Shown here: in pieces, positions 23,585 to 35,617 of the stretch
Layout: each line of letters starts with the position of its first letter
Numbering within the stretch: the stretch's first letter is position 1
Source: Laburnicola sp. R22_1
Taxonomy: Eukaryota > Ascomycota > Dothideomycetes > Pleosporales > Didymosphaeriaceae
DNA: 64,000 nt
Assembly (NCBI GenBank): GCA_014281115.1
Contig: JACONQ010000004.1
Coordinates: 124,001-188,000, forward strand
Direction: 5' to 3'
Translations under genes and position numbers: made by a program
The notes under the pieces: model-generated
Database searches by the model: none
What the model was told of the DNA's origin: nothing
What the model saw: the letters and a program-made list of their open reading frames with translations, nothing else

Positions 23585-25704
23585 CAGTAGGGTGACACAA
23601 AAAAAGCGTCTAGTAAAAAGATACCTTTTTAAAAGTTATATAACTAAGTGAGTTTTAATACTATGTAAATAAAAGTATACGGTTTTAAAGAGGAAATATA
23701 GGAAGTTAAGATTAGGTACTAGTTACGTACTTAATAAGCAGGGTTATTAAGGTATCTATCTCTAAACTTAGTGTTTCTGAAAAGTCAATTTTTAAGGCGT
23801 TATGACTTTTTTATTTAGTATGCTACTAGGCTAATGCTTTTACTAGCTATTCTAGGCCTAGTGTAGATTACGTAAGCAAAATTTCGGAGTACTTGTATAA
23901 CTTAATTAAGAAATTATGTAAGGTTAAAAAATTACGTGATTTTAAAAGTTAATTAAATCACGTGATTTGTTACTAAGATTATAGTATAATATAATATCTT
24001 TTGTCTAGTAAATTTTCTCTTTTGTATTTCCTCAAATGGAGCCAAAATTGTCAAAACTCGAAAGTCAAGTTTCTTTACTTAAAAAAGCAAATACTTCTAA
24101 TTCTACTATTGCTACTATCCTTAATAAGCCTCTACAATCTATTAAGACTGCTATTAGACGTATTAATAAGAATAATAAGGGAGATAACTTATTAAAAGGG
24201 GTAAAACAAGGGAGAGTAACTAAGGTTACTTCTAGAGAGAAAAGAGTTATTAATAGGGATTTAACTAAAAACTCTAAGAAGACAAATTAGAGGCTATTAG
24301 AAGAGAATAGTTTTGCCTTTACTAAGAGGACGTTACAGAGAGTTTTAAAAGGAGAAGACTATTCTTTTAACGTCTCTAAGAAAAAGGCCTATTTAACTAA
24401 AGAAAGAGCTAAAAGAAGAGAATTCTGGGCTAAAGAGATAGTTAAGGAGCTAGAAAATATTAACTTTGCTAAAGTTATATTTTCTGACGAGTCTACTATT
24501 CAAAGGGGGCATGGTAATAGGCAAGAATATATAAGAAAAAGGGGAAAATCGAGAATTGGGCCTGAACAGTACAAAAACCGAACAACTAGTAATTTATTAA
24601 TTTCTTTTAAATTCTAGAATTATAGAGCCATTTTTTCTCTATAATTGGGCTATTTTACTTTTTTTATATCTTTTTTTGAGCTAGTACTAATTCACTGAAA
24701 GCGCGAGATATTTCTATCTCAGTCTGGGGCTGTATTTGGATAGGAGGACGTTCTAAACTAGTGTTTTTAAGGGACCCTATTAAAACTATGACCTTTAATA
24801 ACACTAGATATATACAGGAGTGTTTAAATCCTATCTTAAAACCTCTTTTAAAAAGAGGTAAGTAAAGTACCCCTTTTTCTTCTTTTTTCTTTTTTCTTTT
24901 AATATATATAATATATATATATATATACATATTATATTATTATAATCTTATTCTTTATACTAATTATAACTAGGCTGGAAATTTCAACAGGATAATTCGA
25001 AGATTCACGGAACTCCACAGGTGAAAAGGTGGTTTTCTAGAAATAAAGTCTTTGTTTTTGGGCATCCACCCTATTCGCCAGACTTAAATCCTATAGAAAA
25101 CGTTTGGAGTCTATTAAAAAATAGGCTAGGAAAAAGAAATAGGGCTTCTTTAGGCTTTGGCACTAGTAAATCTAGTGTAGAAGCCTTTAAAAGAGCTATA
25201 TAAGAGAAGTGGGATTTAATTCCACAGGAGGCTATAGATTATTGTATACTGTCTTTGCCTAAGCGTTATAATGACGTTATAGAGGCTAAAGGATGGTATA
25301 CTAAGTACTAGTTATATATTATTTACTTGATCTAATTGTTTAATTTTAATTAAATTTTATCTTTTTCCTTATAATTATTAGTTCAATAAATAAACCTATA
25401 ATAAGAATTACGTTATATAGTCCTTATAGACTAAACTATAATATATATAGGTTATAGAATTTTATCTACGTAGAAAGAAAAGTTATATAGGGTCAAACTT
25501 TGAAGAAAAAATTTCCTTAGTTTTACTAAGATACCTCTAGTTAGCGCTGATTACTAAGCTCTTACTAACCTTCTATACTAAATCTTCTAAACCGTCTCCT
25601 TAAAACGGTATACTTTTCATTTACATAGTATTAAAACTCACCTAGTTATATAACTTTTAAAAAGATATCTTTTTACTAGGCGCTTTTTTTGTGTCACCCT
25701 ACTA
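23585..25704 (+). mobile_element. Tc1/mariner-type DNA transposon, near intact (2,120 bp)
   Basis: TA duplications stand at 23,583-23,584 and 25,705-25,706. The terminal inverted repeats begin CAGTAGGGTGACACAAAAAA (left) and TAGTAGGGTGACACAAAAAA (right, inverted). They remain alignable for about 90-110 bp, including AAAAGTTATATAACTARGTG. The element is far less RIP-mutated than its surroundings. It carries one transposase gene in the + direction. Confidence 0.9.
24036..25311 (+). pseudogene. Tc1-type DD34E transposase with two predicted introns
   Basis: Predicted exons are 24036-24588, 24702-24857 and 24974-25311; introns are 113 nt (GTAATT...AAAG) and 116 nt (GTAAGT...CTAG). Splicing keeps one frame of 348 codons. 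There is an N-terminal helix-turn-helix region (from MEPKLSKLESQV), the first catalytic Asp in FSDEST, the second in FQQDNSKIHG, and the Glu in PYSPDLNPIENVW, exactly 34 residues after the second Asp. Two in-frame stops break it: TAG at 24,288-24,290 and TAA at 25,201-25,203. Each is one CpA-to-TpA change from CAG or CAA. The intron model is inferred from frame and splice signals only. An overlapping frame beginning at 24,001 is judged spurious. Confidence 0.8.
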
Positions 25705-25706
25705 TA

Positions 25707-27820
25707 TAAGGTGCTTAAATCGCTTTAAGAAGTTGCCTATTTATAATTACTAGGTTTTGCTCTTACCTCTTTAGAGTTACTTCTTTATAAAAACTACCTA
25801 GTAGTTTCCTCTATAAAGCTTCTCTAGACATATCTAATTTAAATAATATATACTTATTAGGTTACTACTTATTTAGGTCTATAGAAAACTCTCTAGCTTT
25901 TATACTAGTTATAGTACTAAAAGGGTATAAACGGTAATAAATATATCTCTAATTATAAATACTACTAGTAAAGTAAGCCCCTACTAAATAAAAGGCTAGA
26001 CTTATTATACCTACTTTCTATCCCTAAAAATGTGTAGCAAGATGTCTTAATTAATTTTAAATTATTCTCCAAGAATAAGAAAGAGTATAATAACGTAATA
26101 GTATCTTATTACTATCTATTTAAGCGTGCCTTTTCTATACTCTATTATAAGATAGTTACTGCTAAATAAGCTGCTAATCTCTACTATTAGTACATATTTA
26201 GAGTCTTTAGCCCCCCTAGATTAATTATCTCTAAATATAGCCCCTAGTTTATCTTTGCTTTCTTAGCTACTTTATATAAGCTTATAGGTATTAAGTAACT
26301 TCTTTTTATAGCGTGGTATCTATAAACTAGTAGCTAAACTAAGATTATAAATTAGTACCTTAACTAGCGTTTACGTCTATTTATTAACTTTTATTAAGAT
26401 AACTAGTTAGATTTGCTGTCTAGCATAGACTAGGCCTAAGTAATACTACCTTATAATAGCACTAGAGCTTTGTCTTTTAAGATTAAGTTTAGATATTAGC
26501 TATACTTTTTTAGAACTAGCGCAAGTATACTAAACTAGTTACTAAATTTCTAAATAATATTATTTTAGAAAAGGCTAAGGTATAGGTTAAGGCATATACT
26601 AAAGCCTACAAATTTGTCTATAACACCACCCGCGCTAATATATCTACTACTTAGAAAATATAATTAGAGCAGGCTAATAAATATAAATAAGCTATTAATT
26701 TTAATATTAGGAACTAGGTCTTTCTTACTCTAAAGAGATTTATTACTAAACGCCTATTAGTTAAGTTAGATTATTAAATGAAAGGACTATACCTAATTAT
26801 AGACAAGAGAGGCTACTTATTTATACTTAAACTCCTATAATATATAAGAGTTTATTTAGTATTCTACACTAATAAGCTTTAAAGAGATCTAAATAATCTC
26901 TTACTAGGTTAATTATAATCTCTAGAACTACATATTAAGGTAGATAGAATTCCTAAGTGGCTAGTTTCTCGCATCCTTAATAGCAAAGTAGACTATAGAA
27001 TACTAAAGTACTAGGTAGTGTAGAAAGGGCATAATTCTAATTTAACCTACTACTCTACTAATAACTTTGTTAACTCTCCCCTACTAATTAAAGCTTACTA
27101 TTAAGAGTACCCTAAGTAAGCTAGTCTACTAAAATAATTGCCTATTTAGCTAGACGCCGCCCTCTAAAACACTTTTCTAGAGCCTATCCTTAAAAATAAT
27201 ATACCTATAAAGATAGAGTTAAAGCGCCGTATTAGGCGTGCTTAGCTAGGTGCCTATTACTTTTTAACATCTATACGCTCTTAGGCTTACGCATATAACT
27301 AGATACCTATTACTTTTTAATACTCTTACTTCCTAATAGCCCCTTTACTCCTAGATATTCCTACTACTACTAGTCGCCCCTATAGCTTTAGAAGCTACTC
27401 TACCCTAATTAAAAACTATATAATTAGGTTAATATATTTTTTAAAACGCTCTCCTATAGTACTAGAAAACCTTATATAATATAATTACGCTAGCGCGCAA
27501 TAAACTAACTAGAAATTTTTTAGCTAACCGCGCTTTTATATAGTGTTAGAGCTAAGAATATACTCTATTAGTAAAATGCTAAATACTAAGATATAATTTC
27601 TACTGCGTTTTTCTACTAATTTACTAATTTACCCCTTATAACTTTCCTTGATATCTCTATTAAATAGTATTTAAATTAAAAACTAAGGCTACCGCTAAGG
27701 CTATAGGGGCCTATTACCCCTATTCTAGCTCTCTTTAGCCCTAAAATAGTGCTAGTTACGTTAAAAATTCGCTAAAACACCCTATTTTTATATATTTTCC
27801 TTTCTATTTTTAGGCCTTAA
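25707..27820 (+). pseudogene. Chromodomain Ty3/gypsy remnant (integrase to chromodomain)
   Basis: On the + strand, fragments of the integrase core are legible around 26,080-26,300 (a VDRYTKY-like block, then FRVFSPPRLIVSNRGPQFTSAF). Downstream at about 26,940-27,115 lies a chromodomain-like segment (LVSRILNSKVDYRILKY). TAA/TAG interrupt it throughout. Orientation is opposite to gypsy copies 1 and 2, so this is a separate chromovirus-type insertion. The 5' part is missing at the Tc1 junction. Confidence 0.75.
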
Positions 27821-28150
27821 AAGGGGAGTTATATAATAGTTTATGCCTGTCTTTCTACTAGTTATTTACTATTACTTTTTTTTACACTCTAATAGCATCT
27901 TTTATCTTATAAAAGGTGCCTTTTCTAGTTAGTATTAGCGTATAGTTAGTGTGGGCCTATGCTCTATACTGCTTACTATATAAGTAAGGGCCCCCTAGGT
28001 TCCTTTCTTATTCCCTATCTTAGTATAGTCTTAATTTAGTTATCTCTTTTAACTATACTAGCTGTCCCTAAGAGGTTTGCCCTATAAGGGCATGTACCGC
28101 CCTTATAGGCCTAACCTCTACTTACTAGTAGAAGGCGCTATAGAATATTT
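27821..28150 (+). repeat. Putative polypurine tract and 3' LTR of the + strand gypsy
   Basis: AAAAGGGGAG at about 27,817-27,826 directly precedes TTATATAATAG and a 300-bp block ending near TTTTTAACAGGGTGTTT. Position and order fit a gypsy polypurine tract and 3' LTR. I did not find the matching 5' LTR, so this is inferred from layout. Confidence 0.4.
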
Positions 28151-28419
28151 AGAATATTTTTAACAGGGTGTTTAGTATAAAACTTAATAGGGCTAAGCTT
28201 TTATAAATAAAAAGATATATAGTAGAATAAACTCTACTATATAGGTTATGTAGTAAGCTAGTGCCTAATTAATTCTTAAGAATTTAATAGGTAGTTTCTC
28301 TCTTTTAGCATCTACTATCTTAATTTATATATAGAATATAATATATTAGCTTTCTAAGTAATAATTAGTGCTACTTTTCTATAATAATCTACTATACTAC
28401 TATATAGTTAATATTAGAT

Positions 28420-29300
28420 CTTTTAGATAATATTACTACTATCTCTACTTTAAATTCCTAGTAAGTTATTATTAGTTATAGTTCTAGATTTTCTACTAAT
28501 AGTTACCTAAATAATTTATAGGTTCCTAAGTATTTTTATTATATAGGTATCTATTATAAAATTACGTAAGTGCTTACTTTTTACCATAGTTATAAGCTCT
28601 ATTTCCGCTTGTACTAGCCTAAGCAGCTCTCTGGCAAATTGCTAAAAAGGTAGAGTCCTATTATAGGTATAGGCTTAGAGAGCGCCCTATATACTAAGGT
28701 ATAGCGCTATAGAGTTACGCCCTTTTCTAGTGCTAGTAGACTAGACATAGAGTATAAAGAATTTAGCAAAATAGCAAGACACTACTACTCTTCTTTAGTT
28801 TCTTTAGCTTTAGTCTTAAGAAACTAGAGGGTGTGTTATAAAATCGCATAAGTGCTTACCTTTTACTTTAGTATTCCTTCTACTTAATAAGGTATATTAT
28901 TAGCTTATTTATATGTGTGGCGTTAAATTATCTACCTAGGGGTAGCACGATAAAGGCTTTTATCTTAAAGAATATAATAAAAAAAGCAGATCCCCCTACT
29001 TAGTAATTAAAAAGAGCGTAAAAAAGGTAATCACAAAAAAAAGGCTTATTTATATAGTCTAGAATTGGTTTAACTTTAAATTTATTTTCTTTTTTAGCTT
29101 AGTAATAAAAGATAGTTTAAACTAGTATCTTAGGGTCTATAGCTTCTAGGTAGTCTATATAGAATACTAGGTGTATTTCTATATTAGATAGAGTAGGCGC
29201 TGGCTTATTCTTTAGATAGTGGGTAATTAGGTAAGAATTTTATTCTTCTTCTTATTAGAGTGGCTAGTAAATACAAGATAGGATTTCTTATATAGTTAAG
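28420..29300 (-). pseudogene. Gypsy copy 2, part 1 (integrase C-terminal region)
   Basis: The segment aligns to gypsy copy 1 at about 20,680-20,990. For example, 29,041-29,195 pairs with 20,826-20,970. It is interrupted by a family A retroposon at 28,915-29,043. The matching sequence resumes at 35,618, indicating that 29.3-35.6 kb is a later insertion. Confidence 0.75.
28915..29043 (+). repeat. Family A short retroposon, copy 2
   Basis: 129 bp, flanked by the exact 12-bp duplication GCTTATTTATAT at 28,903-28,914 and 29,044-29,055. It starts GTGTGGCGTTAAATTA and has a long 3' tail AAAAAAGGTAATCACAAAAA. The empty site is seen in gypsy copy 1 at 20,824-20,836. Confidence 0.85.
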
Positions 29301-32300
29301 TAGTCTTGTCCTTAACTTCTTATATAAGGCGGAGATTAAAGATTCTATCCTTACACTTAGATAGGTTAAAGAGAAGAATCTTTAATATACTATTAGTAAT
29401 AAGAGCGTCTATTTCTGTGCAATTAGATTCTTTAAAAGGTGCTCTAGATATTATAATTACACCTTTCGCACAGAGCTTTAGAGATAGTTTCTAGTTACTT
29501 GTCTTCTTCTAGGTAAGGAATATAGCATTCTTTTTTAGGTGGCCTCTCTTTCTTTTTTCTAGAGAATCTCTTTATATAGAGGCGACATTATCTACTTTAT
29601 ATAATAGTAGGAGAGTGTAATCTTTTATATAATAGTAGGGCTTAACTTGCGTATAGCAAAACTTTATTAGACTATTCTCTAGGTTAAGAATTATATCTCT
29701 GTCCTTAATGCTCTTAATTTTGTATAGGCCTATCTATCTACCTTTCTCTCTCTAGACTATAATCTTAGATTTAAGTAAGAGCTTAAGGGCTTTGTGTGCT
29801 GCTAATAAACTATTATTAGTGTTTAGCACATAATTAATATTAGTCTTGTTCCTTTCTTTCTATAATATCTTTATCGCCTTTTGTATAGCATTTGTATATA
29901 CGATAATATTAGGCAATAGGGGAGAATCTATACTAATTCTAAAATATGCGCTAAAGACTAGTAGTGTAGGTATAAGGCTATCTAGGCCTGTAGTATTATT
30001 AATAGCTTTAATAGCTATCTAGAAGATATCCTTCTTATCTATATAATCTTCTAGTTTAGTCTTAAGAATATTAAAGACTCTATAGAGGGGTGTGTATAAA
30101 CGCTTAACTCTCTCTATTGCCTAATATGCTTCTATAGGCATCTATCTGTAGGTTACGCTAATAATCTTTGCGTAGTTTCTAAACTTATCTAATATAAAGT
30201 TTGTATCTAGGTTATGTACAATGTAGTTAGGTAAATCTTAGTAGATATTAATTTAGCATCTATAGAGAACTTTTTACGCATCTTATGCGGACATTAATTT
30301 TAAGAAGATTATAGCTTAAAATAATATATTTGTATTTATAATATGTAATGCGTCTCTAGTTCTAATGTGTATAATATTAATCATAATCTTATAGTTAAAG
30401 TGAGTGTTATTCTTAATAGTAAACTTAAAGCGACGCGGGGCTTACTTATATAATCAGTAGTAGTGGCAAAACTTCTAAATTTTGTTTAGGATAGTGGTAT
30501 TGACTTTATGGCTAGTATTAGTAAGCATCTTCTAAAGTCGTTCTATATAGGGATGTCCGAATTGTTAATAAAGGCAATAGAGTTCTTATTTAGTAAAGAA
30601 AGATATAGTTTCTTCCTTGCTAATATTAAAGAAAGAGTGTTCCTATTTACGTATAATAGGTATAGTTGTGCTGTTCTTTTGTATAATAATATTTAGAATA
30701 TTGTTAAAGTAGATACCTAGCTTGTTAGTATCTGTTAGTAATAGTAGGAATAGTATTAAAGTGTCTAGGATATAGTAGATAACTGTTCCTATTAGATTTG
30801 TAATTTGTATAGTTCCTAGAGATTCTTATAGGTTCTAACCTTTAAAGCTAATATTAGTGTTACTAGGTATCTAATTAATTTTTGTATAAGGGTTCTCTTA
30901 TATATATGCCTCTAGCTATGCCTTGCTAATAGTAGAAATCCTTACTATACCTATATCTCACAATTTACCTTAGTATATTATATAGTATTAATCTTTAAGA
31001 TAAACTATTCTGCACACTTCTCTAGTTCTATTTTATAGATATGTTTGCTAGTTGTGCGATAAAGATAGGTAGTAGTAGTTAGGTAGAATACTTAATTATT
31101 GCCATTTTTATTATTTTTACTCTGCTTTTCTTCTTTATGCGAAGTAGGTTCCTTATTATTATACCCTTCTATATTCTAAATATAGGACTAAACAGTTTTG
31201 TACAAAGGCGTTTTATTATTGTACTCTTTATAAAAGGTGATATACTACCTTATTGCGTAGGTACGCTTATTACGCAGATAGTTAAAAGACTAATAACCTT
31301 TCTTATAGCACACAAAACACTTCTTTAGTCTTGTATAAATATTATTTAATTAGGATCTAAATTGCAATAATAATGGTACAAATTGTTCGCGAAATTCTTA
31401 TCTATAAGAAACTAGTAGTCTGCCTCTTTATACAGGAAAGTTATATTTGCGATTAGTATAGTATGTATTAGCCTCTTATAAGTGCTAATTAGATTGGCAA
31501 TTAATTATAACTTAGATTAACGCACAGAGATTAGTAAATAAAGCTTTATAGGTAGGCTTAGGGATGAATATAGCCTACTCTAGCTCTAGATATCTATAGT
31601 ATACTTATATAATAGTAGTATAGAGTGGAATTTTTCTAGTAAAGTCCATACCTAATACTCTCTGTGCGAGAGTAAGCCTATTAATTATTGCCTTTAGGAC
31701 TTTGTATAGACTCTTATTAGGATTCTTGCGCTAGCATTGTGCGAAAGTTATTATAGTCTAGTCTGTCTAATACTAGTTATAGTTAATAGTAGTATTAAAG
31801 TAATTATTAAGTGCTTTGTATAAGCACTTCTATAATTATCTAGGATGGATAGTATGGAGGTAATATTATACCGCACGACTAGTAAGGATATCTAAAAAGA
31901 TATCTAGGTATTAATCCTTAGTAATATCTAGGCGTCTGTATAAATCTATAAAGATTCTAGTCTTATTTGCCAAAATATTATATAGAGCTCTAGTATAGTT
32001 ATTATCCTTGTTCTATGCCTTTTAAAATTAGATTATCTTATTAGCTAAAATTCTCTAAGAAGGTAGGTTGTGCTTAGGTAAAAGCTTATATAGGTTAAAT
32101 TATAGTATAGGCTTAGTCTATGTAAATTAGTATAGTGCCTATAATTCGTGTTTAACTAGTGGTGGCTCTATTCTATATAGTGTTTAATAATTGCGAGTAG
32201 GTGGGCAAAATAGTAGTTAGATACTATGTGCAAAGAGTAGTAGTTTATTTAGTTATTTATACAAATAGAATTGTCTTTAGTACTTATGCGAAGGTTTTCT

Positions 32301-33020
32301 TAAGATGTTTATAGAGACCTACAGCTATATAGATGTCTGTGATAGTAGCGCCTTACTCTGTTTAGGTTTATATAATAGCCTAACTAGCTTAGGTATCTTT
32401 AAAATTGGCCTTAGTGTTTGCGTATAAGAAGTTAAGCGAGCTAGCGAAGGCAGTGTTGTATAAGTAGTATCTGTATTACCGTAGACTACTTTGTATAGTT
32501 TGCTAGTATTTTTAGCTCTAGTATTTATTCTTAGCTTAATACTCTTTTCTCTTAAGACTGCTATAAGCTCTCTTTTATACGCACGGCCTAACTCTAACAA
32601 ATAGTATTCTTCCTATCCTTTAAAGTCTTCCTAAAATAACTTTAAGAAAGCTGTCCCTTTTTAGTATAATGTATAATACTTAGTAATAGTATATGCTGTA
32701 TACAATTGCATTTTTAATTAAGAAGGATTGTTTGCTATATTAATTTTATTATTCTATTATATAGGTCTTGTTTCCTTATATAGTATTTTCTTTAATATTT
32801 CTATTTCTTTAATATACTAATTGTATAGTCTAGTATATTTAGGCATATTAGTGTTATCTTATAAGGCGATAGGGACTTTGTGTAAGGCGATGGAGACTTC
32901 TTATAAGGTAGTAGGGATAGCTATTACGTAACTAGTTTGTTTAATAGGTTGGTTGTATAAAGGGTCGCGCTTTATTAGGATTTATTACTGTCTAACTATA
33001 TCTTTGCATAGTTACTAGTA
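29300..33020 (-). pseudogene. Copia B gag and integrase remnant
   Basis: Read on the - strand from 33,018 down. A leader lies at 33.0-32.7 kb. Gag lies at 32.6-31.1 kb, with an open stretch at 32,600-32,325 and a zinc-knuckle-like KKCFVCYKKGYQSFNY near 31.3 kb. An integrase-like region lies at about 30.3-29.4 kb. Stops are dense outside these fragments. The 5' LTR is at 34,895-35,617, separated from the leader by the Fot1/pogo-like insertion. No 3' LTR was found at the 29.3-kb end, so the element is truncated. Confidence 0.7.
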
Positions 33021-34892
33021 AGCCGCCCCACTAACCTATGGCGCACCCTACCTATTGCGCGCGACGCGTTCGCGCACACAGAATTCTTTCAACTGCAATA
33101 TCTTTACAACCACATATAATTATCACATATAATTGTAGATATGGAGCCTTAATACAGTCCCTATAATCTTAAGCACGTAATATATAAAGCTGAGATGCTG
33201 CAAGGCGCCTTGGTACGGTCCATAGCCTTAGACTACGCGATCCCACCCTCCACACTTCGAAACCGCCTTAATGGCCGCACCGATGCGGTATCTGCACAGT
33301 TACTACGCCAGAAGCTCTCTCCTAATTAGGAGAGATAGCTCGCTAATTGGATAGTTGAGGAGCATAGCCTTTGGCGCGCTCTAAGCCATGCTACTATACG
33401 CGAAATGGCCAATTGCATCGCACGCGTTAACAGCGACCACATTCCTATAGGCAAGAATTGGATTGCCGGCTTTAGAGCTCGTAATCCGACTATTACTACC
33501 CTAATTAGTTAATCACATAATAAAGCACGCGTTAATAGGTTAGACAAATTAACTCTTAAAGGGTTCTTTACTATATTAAAGGCTATTGTTAGCGAACACC
33601 GCATTAAACCATCTAATATCTAGAATATAGATAAACACGGTCTTTGGCAAGGCAGCAGTAGCAATAGGAGGGTACTAGGACCTGTAACAAAGTCAGGATC
33701 TAAGTGTACGTACGTAAAAGAGCCTGGATCGACTAATTAGGTATTAATTATAGAATGCGCCAGCGCCGAGGGCCGCTCTATTAAGCCTCTTATTATATTT
33801 AAGGGCGTAGGACTTTAAAGTACCTAGTTCCCTATTAACAACGCGCCTAATTGGCACTATATAGTATCCGAAAATAGCTAGACATCAAATAATATTGGTC
33901 TGCGGTGGCTAGAGACTAAATTTCTACTAGAAAGTACGCCTAACAACTTATCTAACTAGCGCCTTCTTATCTGCGATAGTTACGGCTCGCATGCGATAAC
34001 AGAATTTATGTAGACAGCTAAAACTAATTGGATCTTCGTCCTATACTTGCCTCCTCACACTTCGCACCTACTTCAGCCTCTTAATTTGTTATTCTTTGGC
34101 CCACTAAAGCAGAATTACTGTTAGGAGCTAGATAGGCTGTTAGCCCTATCTAATGCAGCACTAGTTAAGCGCAATTGCTTCCTTATGCTATACGCAGACG
34201 CTTAAGGCCGTGTCACAGCCAATTATATTATAATAGGATTCTGTACAACTAGTATACATCTATACAACTCTAGAAAGGTCCTTAATTCTTTATAACTACT
34301 ATGCAATTAGAAGGTTATAGTACCTCCAACAACTCCGAGCCCACCCTAGAAGCGCAAGCGATCACCTATAGTTCGTACACCATCTAGACCTTAAGAGATA
34401 CCCTGTCTATTAGCAAATCTGGCAGATGGACAAGGATCTAGGGCGCTACGGCGGGTAGAGAAGGCGCTAATAAAGGGTTAGTCGCAGCAATTAACTAAGC
34501 TAGCTGCAGCTAAGGCGCGTATTGCTAGACTTAAGGCTTAAGTTAAGGATCTAAAGCCTAATAAACGCACAAAGGTTAAAGTAGACCTTAATGTCAGCTT
34601 TGTAGGGCTTGATAATATTAAGATTGTATAGGAGCGGTCACAGAAGGCTTTGGCAAAGGATAGGCTTTGCTAAGGCTGTAGAGCGACAACGAGGTCCGCT
34701 AGAGGTCGTAGACAAGGCGGGCAACAGGAAAAATCATCTAGATGGCTTGGTAGACTGACTAGCTTCGTTTTCAAATAGTTTTAAAAGTTAAAACATAAAA
34801 AATTGCTATATAGAATACAATTTTAATGAGGAGGTTGCCTATTCGGACGCGTGCGCCATAGGTGGGGTGCGCCATAGGTTGGTGGGGCGGCT
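33021..34892 (+). mobile_element. Fot1/pogo-like DNA transposon (1,872 bp)
   Basis: TA duplications flank it (33,019-33,020 and 34,893-34,894). Terminal inverted repeats of about 50 bp begin AGCCGCCCCACTAACCTATG on the left and AGCCGCCCCACCAACCTATG inverted on the right. The target is precise: the uninterrupted sequence TACTAG-TA-GTGTGCTTAG is present in Copia C at about 46,014-46,031. GC content is well above the surroundings, suggesting a later arrival. Confidence 0.9.
33141..34780 (+). pseudogene. RIP-broken Fot1/pogo-type (DDE_1) transposase
   Basis: From ATG at 33,141 one frame can be followed for about 1.6 kb. It has an N-terminal HTH/CENP-B-like region, the first Asp near 33,630 (NIDKHG), the second Asp in LICDSYGSHAITEFM (about 33,968), and the LPPHTSHLLQPL motif (about 34,050) typical of the family, followed by FGPLKQNY. 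At least ten TAA/TAG codons interrupt it. Most sit where CAA, CAG or TGG would fit. Not functional as read. Confidence 0.85.
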
Positions 34893-34894
34893 TA

Positions 34895-35617
34895 GTGTGC
34901 TTAGTATACTATCTCCTCTTAAATCTTGTATAGTAGCGATATCTACTTACTAACTTAATAAAAGAGTTAATCTACTATTCCTATAGATAAGAATAGGTTT
35001 TATATGTCTTGTATAATTGCTTTCTATGTTTTATATAGTAGCGATATCTACTTACTAACTCTATAAAGGTTTAATCTACTATCCTCTTGCGTATAAAGAA
35101 TAGGGTATAACAAAACAAATTATATAGCTAATAATATTTTGTATAATTGCTTTCTTTATTTTATATAGTAGCGATATCTACTTACTAGCTCTATAAAGTT
35201 TTTAGTCTACTATTCTTATGCGTATAGAGGATAGAGTATACGAAACAAATTGTATAGCTAATAATAACTTATGCGATCTATCTTTACTCTTGCTAATTTG
35301 CAGTTAAGAATTAGTTAACTACTAATTAGTATTAAATAGAAACTCTATAGCTAGCTATATAGATATTAAATTCTAATCCTCTATACTAGCAAGCGTGAAG
35401 GGTGTATAGGGCAATTGTACGAGGAAAGGAAATAATATAATAGAACAACTTAGTATTAATTGCTTGTCTCTAGAGAGGGTATAGATAGAACGGAGAAGAT
35501 TCTGCGGCGCATAGACTGCGACGTATAGACATTACGTAATCCCTACGTAATGCTATTGTATAGCAATATTAAAACCTTAACACCCTTAGGTGCCCTTGCC
35601 TATATAGTATACAGACA
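34895..35617 (-). repeat. Copia B 5' LTR with internal tandem subrepeats
   Basis: On the - strand it starts TGTCTGTATACTATATAGGC at 35,617 and ends near the TAAGCACAC at 34,895. It contains three subrepeats of about 100-130 bp, each beginning TATATAGTAGCGATATCTAC (near 34,931, 35,036 and 35,164). Matching LTRs are at 46,016-46,613 and, partly, 42,921-43,214 and 14,745-15,315. Confidence 0.75.

Noticed and set aside
24001..24195. 64-codon frame at the start of the Tc1 element
   Set aside because: It overlaps in another frame the transposase that begins at 24,036, which has the HTH and catalytic motifs; this one has none.
24664..24930. 88-codon - strand frame in the Tc1 element
   Set aside because: It spans the predicted second exon and parts of both introns on the wrong strand and has low-complexity ends; a chance frame.
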